Shown: in pieces, positions 25,193 to 35,513 of the stretch
How positions within the stretch are numbered: the stretch's first letter is position 1
How the letters are laid out: the number at the start of each line of letters is the position of its first letter
Assembly (NCBI RefSeq): GCF_016820635.1
Contig: NZ_WSFU01000068.1
Span: 1-51,346 of the forward strand
DNA length: 51,346 bases
Source of the DNA: Anaeromonas gelatinilytica
GTDB lineage: Bacteria > Bacillota > Clostridia > Tissierellales > SIT17
Direction of reading: 5' to 3'
Translations under genes and position numbers: made by a program
Notes under the pieces: generated by a model
The model's input: only the letters and a program-made list of their open reading frames with translations
The model's database searches: none
Told to the model about the DNA's origin: nothing

Positions 25193-25888
25193 TTAACATA
25201 ATGTAAAATACACAAATTTATTTCCTTTAAATGGTTTAAAGTTAAAGGAATACTGCCTACTCCAGCTAGAAGTTTCTATATATTCCTCATTAGTTTTAAT
25301 ATTCTTATAATACTTTGTTATAGTCTGCCAATGCCAGTTAAATCCTTGTTTCCTATAATATTGCAACATTGCAACAGGAGAGTCTAACTTCAAGCCCTCC
25401 TTAACGAATTTTGAAGAATCCATTCTCCAAGGCTTGTAATGAATCTTCAGATTAACACCTTTACTGCGAGCATATGAGGCCATTCCACGACCTAAATTAT
25501 AAACAGTAGGAACTCCTAACAAACAAGGCTTAACAAAAGTAAGTATTTCATTCATATGCTCTGTAAAATTATCCATTGAGATGTCCTCTTTTGTATATAA
25601 AGCTTCGCATCCTGATATATTTTTACTCATATACCAAGCAATATTGGCAGCTGCTACCGTACCACATCCTCTATCCCTATAAAACTCTTTATTAAACCAT
25701 TTCTGATTTCCACCATAGTAGATTTGATTTTGTTCAAATACTGGTACGAAGGTTTTAGTTGTATTTCCTTGTAGCATAACTAATTCATATTCATCTAAGT
25801 TATTTTCCGATACATTACTAGTCTCTGCAGATTTTCTATTCAATTTTTTATTATTTTTATGCCTTTTTACTAAAGAAATTATATTCAT
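25193..25888 (-). CDS. Candidate C39-like cysteine peptidase
   Basis: A 231-residue protein with a basic, disordered N-terminus (1-30) and no signal peptide or membrane segment. The core shows RDRGCGTVAAANIAWYM (C75) and FNWHWQTITKYY (H186), the Cys and His arrangement of papain-like C39/transglutaminase-type folds, where Cys starts a helix and His begins a strand. An Asp or Asn may follow near the SSWSRQY block. No transporter or substrate peptide is next to it. Seen: the Cys/His pattern. Inferred: the peptidase fold. It could instead be an inactive homologue or an effector-like protein. Confidence 0.55.
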   Translation of the reverse strand: MNIISLVKRHKNNKKLNRKSAETSNVSENNLDEYELVMLQGNTTKTFVPVFEQNQIYYGGNQKWFNKEFYRDRGCGTVAAANIAWYMSKNISGCEALYTKEDISMDNFTEHMNEILTFVKPCLLGVPTVYNLGRGMASYARSKGVNLKIHYKPWRMDSSKFVKEGLKLDSPVAMLQYYRKQGFNWHWQTITKYYKNIKTNEEYIETSSWSRQYSFNFKPFKGNKFVYFTLC

Positions 25889-26179
25889 TATCTATTTGCT
25901 CCCTTTATATGGGCTAATCATCATATTTTCTTTTTATTAAATATGGCCTCTTAATACTATAATATGTGCTAAACCCTATGAATATATCATTATTATCCTT
26001 TTATTAATTAAGGAGTAAAATACAACTTAAATCTTTTTGGCTACAAAAATAATTAGATTTACCCTGTTAATAAGTTTATTAAAATTTTATATTTCTTATT
26101 CTTAATCTCATGCTTTAATATTTTATGATAAAATATCTTAGTAAACTAAAATATTAATATACTGATAGGAGACTTTATA

Positions 26180-27142
26180 ATGAATATATTCTTTTACATT
26201 TTAATAAATAACATAATGCCAATATTCTTTCTAATTACTATAGGTTTCATATTAAATAAAAAATTCAACTTTGATATATATACATTAAGCAAGTTGAATT
26301 TCTATGTTTTTGTACCTTCATTTCTCTTAGTAAAACTTTACACTACAGATTTAGAAATAGGAATGGTGAAGGTTTTTTTGTTTGCAATATTATTAATTAC
26401 TATCAATTATCTAATAGGAATATTAATACCCAATATTCTAGGATTTGAAAAGTCCCTAGGAAATGCATTTATTAATTCTATATCTTTCATTAATTCAGGT
26501 AATATTGGCATTCCTTTAATAACTTTAATCTTTAGTAATAATGCCTTTATTGTTAATGGTGTCAATCCTTATCTTGATATAGCATTATCTACTCAAATAA
26601 TTATATATATAACTCAAAATATTTTTACCAATACTATTGGATTTTACAATGCAAGCCGAGGAAGTACCGACTGGAAAAATTCTTTAAAAAGTGTATTTAA
26701 AATACCTGTTATATATATGATACCCTTAGCTATAATACTAAAATTTCTTCCTTATGATATAACTAAAAACCCTATTTGGTCTGGTTTGGTCTATGCTAAG
26801 GAGGGTATGATATCATTTGCTTTAATAGTCTTAGGAGTTCAGTTGTCAAAAACTAAAATAACCTTTAGAAATAATACAGTCTATCTTTCTAATTTTGTCA
26901 GGCTTTTAGGTGGCCCTATCATTGCTTTTGTATTAATTAAGCTTTTAAATATAGATTCTATAATAGCTCAAACCCTTATGGTGTCCTCCGGATTGCCTAC
27001 TGCAGTTAATACTGCTCTAATATCTGTTGAACATAATAATGAACCTGAATTTGCATCTCAAGTTGTTATGACCTCTACAATTTTTAGTGCAATCACATTA
27101 TCAATTGTAGTATATATAGCTGGAATATTATTCCCATTATAA
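26180..27142 (+). CDS. AEC family transporter (auxin efflux carrier type)
   Basis: A 320-residue membrane protein with about ten segments in two inverted halves. Typical features are FINSGNIGIPL near residue 110 (the first broken helix) and SSGLPTAVNTALISVE near 275 (the second). AEC carriers move organic acids such as malate. It has the AGGAG site and stands alone on the plus strand, ending at a terminator shared with the convergent ABC exporter. The substrate is unknown. Confidence 0.92.
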   Translation: MNIFFYILINNIMPIFFLITIGFILNKKFNFDIYTLSKLNFYVFVPSFLLVKLYTTDLEIGMVKVFLFAILLITINYLIGILIPNILGFEKSLGNAFINSISFINSGNIGIPLITLIFSNNAFIVNGVNPYLDIALSTQIIIYITQNIFTNTIGFYNASRGSTDWKNSLKSVFKIPVIYMIPLAIILKFLPYDITKNPIWSGLVYAKEGMISFALIVLGVQLSKTKITFRNNTVYLSNFVRLLGGPIIAFVLIKLLNIDSIIAQTLMVSSGLPTAVNTALISVEHNNEPEFASQVVMTSTIFSAITLSIVVYIAGILFPL

Positions 27143-27147
27143 AAAGA

Positions 27148-27169
27148 CCCCCAGACTTTAGTCTGAGGG
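27148..27169. terminator. Bidirectional terminator between AEC and ABC exporter
   Basis: A ten-position stem (CCCCCAGACT with AGTCTGAGGG, one mismatch). The minus strand continues TCTTTTTATA, a proper U-tract for the exporter; the plus strand U-tract is weak. Confidence 0.8.
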
Positions 27170-27178
27170 AATATATAA

Positions 27179-28782
27179 TTAACCTTGTATATCTCTCTTA
27201 TTATATCCTATAAACCCAATTGCAACTAAAGATGCTGCTATGAGAGTTAATACTGAAATTATAGTAAAATTCATATCATCAATTGGTATTTTAGGAACAT
27301 GCCCAAAAGGTGACAATTTAGTCATCCATTCAGGAACTTGTAATATATCTCCTAGATATACAACAAAGAAGGAATATCCTAGATATAACCAAGTTAAACC
27401 TGTTAATTTAGGTATCAATCCAATCAATAATGCTGCTAAACCAACCATCCCCCACATCGCTGGTAAATAAACCATTGCAGCCTTAAACATAGTACTAAAG
27501 GCAATAGGATCATCCATTACTGCTGATGCCGCAGACCATAACCCTATTACTGCAAGAAACAATGAAATAAAACCAACTATAATAGATATTGCTAAAAAAT
27601 TTCCCATTATATGATTGCGAGATACTGCTCTAGCCAATAGATGTTCAGTTCTATTTCTTTTCTCTTCACCCTTAATTTTTAAAACCATGATTAAAGCAGG
27701 AATAGTACAAATCATGGATATAATTGCCATAAGCATTGTTAAAAATTGTTCTGTTAAGGAAAGTCCTTCTCCAGGAGGTAATATTTGTTGTATCATTTCA
27801 TTAGTCTCAAAAAAAGACTCTAAATCGCCAAATACTGATCCATATGAAACTCCTAGAATAAACATACCAATAAACCAAGAAATTATAGCCGTACGTTGAA
27901 GCCTTAACCCCAAACCAAATAGACTTTGTAAAAATGATGATGCAGTTTTCCTCCCTGGTTTTGCGGGTATAAATCCAGCCTCTAAATCACGAATTGAATT
28001 CAAATAATAAGCGAATGCCAATATAATTAGTGACTCAACTATAACAATTAAAATTGGCCACCAATAGTTATTTACATATACTTCAGTACGTAAAACTAAT
28101 CCTAAAGGTGAAATTCTTGCTAAGGTTTCGCTGCTAATATCACCAATTGCACGTACAAGATAAGCTAATCCTAAAAATGTAAAAGAAAATCCAATTGCTC
28201 CTCTATCACTAGATGAAAGTTGTACAAATAATGCTGTAATAGATGTAAAGAAAATTCCAGTAGCTCCTAATACAACTCCATATAATATTGAACCATTCAA
28301 ATCCATACTTTCAATACCTAAAGCATATAATCCAAATCCTACAATTATGGCTAAAATTATATTAGTAATAATAGAAACAATAGTAGTTGATGCTAAATTA
28401 GACAATCTTCCTACAGGAAGAGAACGAATCATTTCAATACGTCCTTCCTCTTCATCCAATCTAGTATGTCGAGAAACCAATAATATGCTCATAATAGCTA
28501 CAGCTAAAGCAGTAAAAAGAAGCATCATATGAGCCATCATTGCCCCAACTGTATAATTATCTAAGCCATACCCTGGCCCTACCATTGCAGTCATAGCAGG
28601 ATTTTCCATGGTAGCAGCCATTCCCTGTCTTTCTATTTGACTAGGATACATCTCAGAAAAAGCAGGAACAATAATTAATGTAATCAATGTAATTGCAATT
28701 AACCAAATAGGTATACGAATACGATCACGACGTAATATAAAACGGGTAAGTTTTCCTGTATTATAATATAATTCTTTTGGCA

Positions 28783-28783
<1 letters not shown>
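27179..28783 (-). CDS. ABC-2 exporter permease (polyketide/drug exporter type)
   Basis: A 534-residue permease with about 12 membrane segments in two similar halves. It fits the family described as 'putative exporter of polyketide antibiotics' (COG3559). It begins with a short amphipathic stretch (KLTRFILRRDRIRIPIW) and has the RHTRLDEEEGRIEMIRSLPV loop typical of that family after segment 2. It overlaps the ATPase stop by one base and is last in a TetR-ATPase-permease operon, a layout common for drug or bacteriocin efflux. The substrate is unknown. Confidence 0.9.
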
Positions 28784-29676
<893 letters not shown>

Positions 29677-29690
29677 TCTTATACCCCCTC

Positions 29691-30311
29691 CTATTTATAA
29701 TAAATTTTTTTTAATAGCTCTAAAAAATCATCAAACTCATCCCAATAAGGATCCAATTTAACTGATGATAATTTTTGACCTTTAAAATCATTAATTAGAT
29801 GCTTTTCATAACCCTCTATTGTATAATTAATTAATTTAATTATATTATCTGAATCTATATCCTCTCTAAATAAAGATGTATCTATATTTTTAAAGAGTTT
29901 AGAAAAACCTAAATCCCTCAATTTTGTAAATCGTTCTTGTAATTCCTCTGATAACTCTACATCTTTATTTATATAAAAAGTTCCAAAGAAATTGAAAATA
30001 TAAGGATTTTTAGCATATGCTTTCATTTTTATCTTAGCTACTTCCCTATATTTTCCAATGAAATCTGACTGATTTTCATTTATCCGATTTAAATACTCAT
30101 CAATCAAATAATTTATTCCATAATCAATTAAATAATTAAAAAGCTCTTTCTTACTTTTAAAATAATAAAAAAGCATTCCCTTTCCTATACCAGCCTCCTT
30201 TACAATAGTATTTGTTGAAGCACGTTCATAACCTTGATCAGCAAATTCTTTAAATGCTGCATCTAATATTCTCTGTTGTTTCTCAGAATCTAATTTTAGA
30301 AATTTTTCTAT
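29691..30311 (-). CDS. TetR-family regulator lacking a standard start codon
   Basis: The open frame encodes a full TetR protein of about 206 residues only if translation begins upstream of the first ATG (30176). The DNA-binding helix-turn-helix (ILDAAFKEFADQGYERASTN, then KEAGIGKGMLFYYFKSK) is encoded from about 30290 to 30160. In frame after the stop at 30318-30320 come TTC-ACA-ATT-ATA-GAA-AAA, with no ATG, GTG or TTG. AAGGAG lies nine bases before ATT (30312-30314) and 12 before ATA (30309-30311). Either ATA or ATT is used as a rare start, a former ATG has mutated, or there is a small sequence error. It would repress this exporter operon through sites at 30349 and 30385. Confidence 0.75.
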   Translation of the reverse strand: MEKFLKLDSEKQQRILDAAFKEFADQGYERASTNTIVKEAGIGKGMLFYYFKSKKELFNYLIDYGINYLIDEYLNRINENQSDFIGKYREVAKIKMKAYAKNPYIFNFFGTFYINKDVELSEELQERFTKLRDLGFSKLFKNIDTSLFREDIDSDNIIKLINYTIEGYEKHLINDFKGQKLSSVKLDPYWDEFDDFLELLKKIYYK

Positions 30312-30348
30312 AATTGTGAATCACTCCTTAATAGGAATTTCATACTTC

Positions 30349-30361
30349 GACCATGTCGGTC
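30349..30361. promoter_or_regulatory. Candidate TetR operator, downstream copy
   Basis: GACCATGTCGGTC, an imperfect palindrome (GACC/GGTC arms). It lies just after the predicted -10, where bound repressor would block transcription. It is related to the site at 30385. Confidence 0.5.
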
Positions 30362-30369
30362 TATAAAAA

Positions 30370-30399
30370 ATTATACCATCAGTAGACCATATTAGTCAA
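30370..30399 (-). promoter_or_regulatory. Promoter of the TetR/ABC exporter operon
   Basis: TTGACT (30394-30399) and a perfect TATAAT (30370-30375) with an 18-base spacer. It is flanked and partly covered by the two GAC-N7-GTC type sites. Confidence 0.75.
30385..30397. promoter_or_regulatory. Candidate TetR operator, upstream copy
   Basis: GACCATATTAGTC, overlapping the -35. On the minus strand both copies read GACYRAYATGGTC-like (GACTAATATGGTC and GACCGACATGGTC), centres 36 bases apart, which suits two TetR dimers on one face. Confidence 0.5.
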
Positions 30400-30450
30400 G
30401 AAATATTTCCTCATTTTTTATGAATAATTATAAAAAATCTTCAGAAATTC

Positions 30451-30478
30451 AAAGTGTCTAATTTATAAATTACACTTT
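30451..30478. other. Hairpin in the 450-base gap before the feo terminator
   Basis: AAAGTG/CACTTT with inner TAATT/AATTA and a small bulge. Apart from the operators, promoter and this hairpin, the A+T-rich gap 30312-30724 shows no gene. Confidence 0.4.
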
Positions 30479-30724
30479 ATTAAACCTGATGAGTTTTAAA
30501 ATCTCAATTATTTTCATCTGATATAAATATTATGATAACTTCATATTAGTTTTTATTCATATATTTTTTCAACAAATATCTTTTTTATATTTTATATAAT
30601 TATATATCTAATAAAATAGTATGCAACAGAAAAAGCTAGACTAAACGCCTAACTTTACAAAATTTATTTATACTTTTAAAACAAATTGAGATTTTAATTT
30701 CACATTTCCAAAACCTAAATAAAA

Positions 30725-30755
30725 ATACTGAGGACAATAATACTATCCTCAGTAT
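30725..30755 (-). terminator. Terminator of the feo operon
   Basis: Ten-bp stem ATACTGAGGA/TCCTCAGTAT, 11-base loop, with U-rich minus-strand continuation (TTTTATTTAGG). Confidence 0.8.
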
Positions 30756-30764
30756 AAATAAAAT

Positions 30765-30905
30765 CTAACTACACTTATTATGCTTTTCTGAAATACTACA
30801 ACCACTACAGCCTGCACAACCACCTTGATTTTTCTTTTTTCTGATACTATATATAGAAAAAATTAATGCAGTGACTATAATTGCTACAACAATGAAATCA
30901 ACCAT
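30765..30905 (-). CDS. FeoB-associated Cys-rich membrane protein
   Basis: A 46-residue protein: one N-terminal membrane segment (VDFIVVAIIVTALIFSIYS), then a basic turn and the Cys cluster GGCAGCSGCS, ending NKCS. This matches the small FeoB-associated Cys-rich membrane protein found at the end of feo operons in Firmicutes. The ATG has AAAGGATGGG upstream and follows feoB by 14 bases. It probably assists Fe(II) uptake or its assembly, or binds iron; its biochemistry is not established. Confidence 0.9.
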   Translation of the reverse strand: MVDFIVVAIIVTALIFSIYSIRKKKNQGGCAGCSGCSISEKHNKCS

Positions 30906-30919
30906 GTTTCCCATCCTTT

Positions 30920-33088
30920 CTACTTAGAAACAGCTATATGTTTTTTTGAATTTCTTATCTTATTTGTAACTCCTATTGCAATAGCTACTAAAAGAATTAT
31001 CCCAAATACAATAAGTACAATATCACCATTAACGACTGCTGATTCTGATGCTTCTTCCATAGCTGAAATATTAAGAGTTTTTGATGTTGTAACCTGACTA
31101 CCTTTAAATATAATACTACCTATTGCATTAACTAATAATGCTAATATATATGCTAACCCAGTTTGATAGCCAACAGCAAATAATGTCAATTTCCAGTTAC
31201 CAAACTCTCTCCTCATTGCTCCTATTGCTGCAAAACATGGTGCTGCAAAAAGTGTAAATATCATAAATGCAAAAGCAGTTACCTGAGTAAACTGAATTGG
31301 CATAGCATTACCTACAGATGCAAATGTAGCTACTACAACTTCCTTCGCAATAAGTCCTGTCATTGATGCAACAGCTGGTGCCCATGAATCTCCAAATCCA
31401 AGAGGTACAAACACCCATCTAATAGCTTCACCAATTCCTGCTAACATACTTTCAGATACTCTTTCAGGTGGTAAATATTCTAATGAAAAACTAAATGATT
31501 GTAATAACCATATTACAACACTAGATACAAATATTATGGTTCCAGCCTTTTTAATAAAAGACTTTGCCTTTTCCCACATATGAATTGCTACACCTTTTAA
31601 TCTTGGAATTTTATAAGTTGGAAGTTCCATAACAAAAGGCGCGGGTTCTCCTGCAAAAAACTTTGTTTTCTTTAAAAATATACCAGATATAATAACAGTA
31701 AATATTGAAATAATATAAATTGATGGTCCTACCCATGTTTGCTCAGAAAACATCATAGCAATAAACATTGCAAATACAGGAAGTTTTGCTCCACAAGGTA
31801 TAAAAGGTGTAAGCAAAATAGTCATTCGTCTATCTTTCTCATTTTCAATAGTTCTACTTGCCATTATACCTGGTATAGAACACCCTGTTCCTATTAACAT
31901 AGGTATAAATGACTTTCCAGATAGCCCAAACTTTCTAAAAATCCTATCCATAATAAATGCCACACGAGCCATATATCCACTATCTTCTAATAAAGAAAGG
32001 AAGAAAAATAATATCATTAATTGTGGTACAAAAGTAAATATGGCACCTATACTACCTATAATTCCATTACCCACAAGATCAAGCGTCCATTCTGATGCGC
32101 CAAGATTAGTTAAAACAGATATAGAACCATCTTGAATTATTCCAAAAAAGTCTTCAACATATCCTATTGTCCAATCTCCTACTGTAGATATTGATACATA
32201 ATAAATAAGCCATAATATTCCAAAAAATATGGGCAATGCAAGCCATTTATTTGTTACAATAGAATCTATTTTATCTGAATTAGTCATCTCTCTATATACT
32301 TTTTTATAACATTTAAATATAACTTTTTCTATATAATTATATCGTTCAGTGGTAACTATACCTTCTGCATCATCATCAAACTCTTCCTCAAGTTTTTCTA
32401 CTATTTGTTTTATTTTATTTTGCTTAGTTTCGCTCAAATTCAATTTATCAATAATTTTTTCATCTTGTTCAAATAATTTTATCGAATACCAATATTTATT
32501 ACTTTCATCATCAATATCATTTTTAATTAATTCAGAAATTTCGTTTATACTATCTTCTATCTTATCACTAAATATGTTCTTAATGATATTTTCTTTATTA
32601 CTCTTTGCCAGTTCTATAGATTCACTAGCCAAAGCTCTAATACCATTACCTTTAATAGCCGAAGTCTCTATAACTGGACATCCCAATTCTTTAGAAAGTT
32701 CTGCTACATCAATTTTGTCACCATTTTTATTTACAACATCTATCATATTCAATGCAACTACTGTAGGAATACCCGTTTCTACTAATTGTGTAGTAAGATA
32801 AAGATTACGCTCCATATTAGAAGCATCAACTATATTTATAATTACATCTGGTTTCTCATCAATAAGATAATCTCTAGTAATTACTTCCTCCAAAGTATAT
32901 GGCGATAACGAATATATACCTGGTAAATCTATTATAGAAATATCTTTATGCTTCTTAAGTTTTCCTTGTTTCTTTTCAACTGTAACACCAGGCCAATTAC
33001 CCACATATTGTGATGAACCTGTAAGTTCATTGAACATTGTAGTCTTACCACTATTAGGATTACCTACAAGTGCTAAATTAATATTCAA
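30920..33088 (-). CDS. feoB: Ferrous iron transport protein B
   Basis: A 722-residue Fe(II) transporter. The N-terminal G domain has G1 GNPNSGKT (9-16), G3 DLPG (54-57) and G4 NMID (114-117), followed by the helical GDI-like region (about 165-270). The membrane part has two Gate domains (the first with GTGCSIPGIMASR) and FeoB_C. The start is TTG, eight bases after AGGGGGA. It stands after two feoA genes and before the Cys-rich protein, behind a Fur box (33641), so it should be induced by low iron. It is complete in length. Confidence 0.98.
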   Translation of the reverse strand: MNINLALVGNPNSGKTTMFNELTGSSQYVGNWPGVTVEKKQGKLKKHKDISIIDLPGIYSLSPYTLEEVITRDYLIDEKPDVIINIVDASNMERNLYLTTQLVETGIPTVVALNMIDVVNKNGDKIDVAELSKELGCPVIETSAIKGNGIRALASESIELAKSNKENIIKNIFSDKIEDSINEISELIKNDIDDESNKYWYSIKLFEQDEKIIDKLNLSETKQNKIKQIVEKLEEEFDDDAEGIVTTERYNYIEKVIFKCYKKVYREMTNSDKIDSIVTNKWLALPIFFGILWLIYYVSISTVGDWTIGYVEDFFGIIQDGSISVLTNLGASEWTLDLVGNGIIGSIGAIFTFVPQLMILFFFLSLLEDSGYMARVAFIMDRIFRKFGLSGKSFIPMLIGTGCSIPGIMASRTIENEKDRRMTILLTPFIPCGAKLPVFAMFIAMMFSEQTWVGPSIYIISIFTVIISGIFLKKTKFFAGEPAPFVMELPTYKIPRLKGVAIHMWEKAKSFIKKAGTIIFVSSVVIWLLQSFSFSLEYLPPERVSESMLAGIGEAIRWVFVPLGFGDSWAPAVASMTGLIAKEVVVATFASVGNAMPIQFTQVTAFAFMIFTLFAAPCFAAIGAMRREFGNWKLTLFAVGYQTGLAYILALLVNAIGSIIFKGSQVTTSKTLNISAMEEASESAVVNGDIVLIVFGIILLVAIAIGVTNKIRNSKKHIAVSK

Positions 33089-33116
33089 TTATAATTCCCC
33101 CTTATTCATATACATT

Positions 33117-33338
33117 TTATTCTACAACTATTTTGTTCGCATCTTCTTTTCTTAATGATAACTCATATCCTCTTACAGTTACTTCTATAGGATCTCCTAA
33201 TGGAGCAATTTTACGAATAAATATTTTTGTTCCTTTAGTAATTCCCATATCCATAATCCTTCTTCTTACAGCACCTTTACCATCAAGTTTTTTGACTTTT
33301 ACAGTGCTACCAGGCTCTATATTTTCTAATCTTTTCAC
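33117..33338 (-). CDS. feoA: Ferrous iron transport protein A (second copy)
   Basis: A 73-residue SH3-like FeoA domain with the typical SVKVKKLDGKGAVRRRIMDMG and GDPIEVTVRGYELSLRK blocks. The start is GTG, eight bases after AGGAG. FeoA proteins bind the cytosolic side of FeoB. It is more typical in sequence than the 69-residue copy upstream. Confidence 0.95.
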   Translation of the reverse strand: MKRLENIEPGSTVKVKKLDGKGAVRRRIMDMGITKGTKIFIRKIAPLGDPIEVTVRGYELSLRKEDANKIVVE

Positions 33339-33352
33339 ATCATCAACTCCTT

Positions 33353-33562
33353 TTAAATCATAATCCTATTTGCCATAGTTTTATCAATCGCTACTCTCGT
33401 ACCTTTTATATTTACGATAAGATTTCCTTGAAATTTTGATACAATTGTAACCTTCTCATTTACTATGAATCCAAGACTTTCTAAAAAATTTTTTGTTTTA
33501 TTCTTCCCATTTATCTTCTTAATTAAGTTTTGTTTCCCTACTTCAGCAAAGGTAAGTGGCAT
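33353..33562 (-). CDS. feoA: Ferrous iron transport protein A (first copy)
   Basis: A 69-residue FeoA-like SH3 domain (MPLTFAEVGKQNLIKKINGK; LESLGFIVNEKVTIVSKF; MANRIMI at the end). It is the first gene of the feo operon, with GGAGGTGA before its ATG. It is more divergent than the next FeoA. Tandem FeoA genes before FeoB are common in clostridia, and the two copies may bind different faces of the complex. Confidence 0.92.
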   Translation of the reverse strand: MPLTFAEVGKQNLIKKINGKNKTKNFLESLGFIVNEKVTIVSKFQGNLIVNIKGTRVAIDKTMANRIMI

Positions 33563-33640
33563 AATTAATTCACCTCCAACTATATCGTATTAATCAAATT
33601 ATGTATTAAAATCAATAGAAAGTAATAGTAATTTTAATAT

Positions 33641-33660
33641 GATATTGATAATTATTATCA
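33641..33660 (-). promoter_or_regulatory. Fur box of the feo operon
   Basis: GATATTGATAATTATTATC agrees at 17 of 19 positions with the Fur consensus. Bases 33646-33660 are a perfect 7-1-7 palindrome (TGATAAT-T-ATTATCA). It is 80 bases before feoA, in line with iron-dependent repression. Confidence 0.9.
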
Positions 33661-33748
33661 TCATCTAATTATATAGTATCAATTTTTTTTAAATGTGTCA
33701 ATGAAATTAATTAAAATTTTACAAATAAAAAATACCCTCAAACATCAA

Positions 33749-33783
33749 TTTCAAGATAGATATATAATATATCTATCTTGAAA
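33749..33783. repeat. Isolated long inverted repeat
   Basis: Sixteen-base arms starting TTTCAAGATAGATATA, exact complement after a TAA loop. There is no U-tract and no gene within 180 bases upstream. The rest of 33661-34040 shows no gene. Confidence 0.6.
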
Positions 33784-34040
33784 CAGAACTGATATTTATA
33801 AAATCTAATCCTTAAATAAATCTCATTAGCATTTGTTTCTTTATAAATCTAATTGAATCAACTAATTTCATAAAATCCCTTTTTATTTAAAATTAGGTTT
33901 TTATAAAACATCCAAGGAATTTTAAGTTTTACTTTGTTATGATTCTATAAAATTGATATTAAATCATTATATTACTTAGTTTATAAAAATAAAACAGAAA
34001 AAATACTAAGTTGTATAGTATTTAAAAAGGGATTAGAAAA

Positions 34041-34072
34041 GAACACTTACCTGAGATAGCTAGTAAGTGTTC
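34041..34072 (-). terminator. Terminator of the TetR/ABC operon at 34-37 kb
   Basis: Ten-bp stem GAACACTTAC/GTAAGTGTTC with a 12-base loop; the minus strand continues TTTTCTAAT. It is 27 bases after the last permease gene. Confidence 0.85.
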
Positions 34073-34098
34073 CGGAGATATACCTTAGAATTAATGGT

Positions 34099-34815
34099 TT
34101 ATTTAGAATTGGTATTGGATTTACGGCAAAAATTTATTATGATAAAAAGCCATAATCCGTGAATTACCACTGATTTTAGTACTAATATTATATTAGAAGA
34201 ATCATTAACTAATCTTGTTACCCAATAAAAAGGCAACAGTGCTCCTAAAAAACTGGCCCATGGTAATTTTAATAAATCAATAAGTGCTAAGATAGTAAAG
34301 ACACCAAAGCCTTTAGCATAGGTGAGTCCCTTTACTTTATCGTCAGCCACTGTAAATAATAAAAGTCCTATAATTATTGAATCAATACCAAGAAGTATAC
34401 TAATAAGAGCTAAAGTAAATGTGGGAATATAAAATATATTTAAGATATAATATCCTATAAAAGTGTATATTATACTTAATATAAATGGTATTACTAGTCT
34501 ATTACATATATATCCTACAGAACCTAAAGGAGTAACGGACATTAATTCATATATTTTAGCATCCCGCTCATCAATCATTAAGAAAGCTACAACAGCTCCT
34601 AACATATTAGGAGTAAATAGTAGAGACGCAGAAAGAACATATCCATAATAATTTTCCAAATTAAATCCGGTCATATTGTATAGTACGGGAACAAAAAATA
34701 CTATCAAGAGTTTGAATACTACAAAAATAAATATTGGAATGAACATAAATAAAATAAGTAGAGGCTCTCTTATCATCATTTTAAAATCTGCTTTCAAAGA
34801 AGTAGTACTTATCAT
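34099..34815 (-). CDS. ABC exporter permease, second subunit
   Basis: A 238-residue protein with six membrane segments and the ABC-2 pattern DFKMMIREPLLILFMF at the N-terminus. It overlaps the stop of the first permease by four bases. With two permeases and one ATPase in tandem, the set resembles fluoroquinolone-type ABC exporters of Actinobacteria and Firmicutes, but the substrate is unproven. Confidence 0.85.
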   Translation of the reverse strand: MISTTSLKADFKMMIREPLLILFMFIPIFIFVVFKLLIVFFVPVLYNMTGFNLENYYGYVLSASLLFTPNMLGAVVAFLMIDERDAKIYELMSVTPLGSVGYICNRLVIPFILSIIYTFIGYYILNIFYIPTFTLALISILLGIDSIIIGLLLFTVADDKVKGLTYAKGFGVFTILALIDLLKLPWASFLGALLPFYWVTRLVNDSSNIILVLKSVVIHGLWLFIIINFCRKSNTNSK

Positions 34816-35513
34816 TTACTTTCACCTCCATAAACAATTCTATTCTCAAAGACATTTTCAGTATAATTAAATAAAAGTATATTTGTAATAATCCCTGAAA
34901 TAATAAAAAAAGACACATTGGCTGCTGATATTCCATAAAATGCACCAAATATTAATCTAAGTCCCAAAACACTGGGGAAAATATTAAATAACCAGTTATA
35001 AGGGAAGTCTATTAAAGAAAAACAAGGAAGAATACCAATAAACATATACGGTATCATATCGATAAAATATTCATTAACACTATCAGATCTTGTAACCGTT
35101 AGGAATCCTAAAAGAGTAAAAAACACGGAAGATATTAAGATTCCTACCATTAAAAGAAGCCAGTTAATAGATTCTCTGTAGGTGGTAGCACCAATAATAA
35201 TACCAGCAATTTCACCAAGTATGCTAAGTGATATGATTTTTGATAGCAAGTATTCTCGTATTCTAAGAGGGGTTACGACAATGTATTGAAGTACTCCTTG
35301 TATTTTTTCCAACATAACTATTCCACCAATGAAGAAAAATCCTACAATAGAAGGATCCCCAAAAATAATAAGAGGAATAGCAATTTTACTTGCATCGCTG
35401 GGAAGTTGACTGATTATTAGCATATATATAAGAATAAGAACTATATATACAATATAAAAACCCTGCTTTAATTGAAAAAGCACATCCGCTTTAAGCGCTT
35501 TTATAGTTCTCAT
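34812..35513 (-). CDS. ABC exporter permease, first subunit
   Basis: A 233-residue protein with six membrane segments. It includes the IQGVLQYIVVTPLRIREYLLSK coupling region after segment 2, typical of ABC-2 exporters. Both ends overlap neighbours by four bases (ATGA), so ATPase and permeases are co-translated. Confidence 0.87.
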   Translation of the reverse strand: MRTIKALKADVLFQLKQGFYIVYIVLILIYMLIISQLPSDASKIAIPLIIFGDPSIVGFFFIGGIVMLEKIQGVLQYIVVTPLRIREYLLSKIISLSILGEIAGIIIGATTYRESINWLLLMVGILISSVFFTLLGFLTVTRSDSVNEYFIDMIPYMFIGILPCFSLIDFPYNWLFNIFPSVLGLRLIFGAFYGISAANVSFFIISGIITNILLFNYTENVFENRIVYGGESK

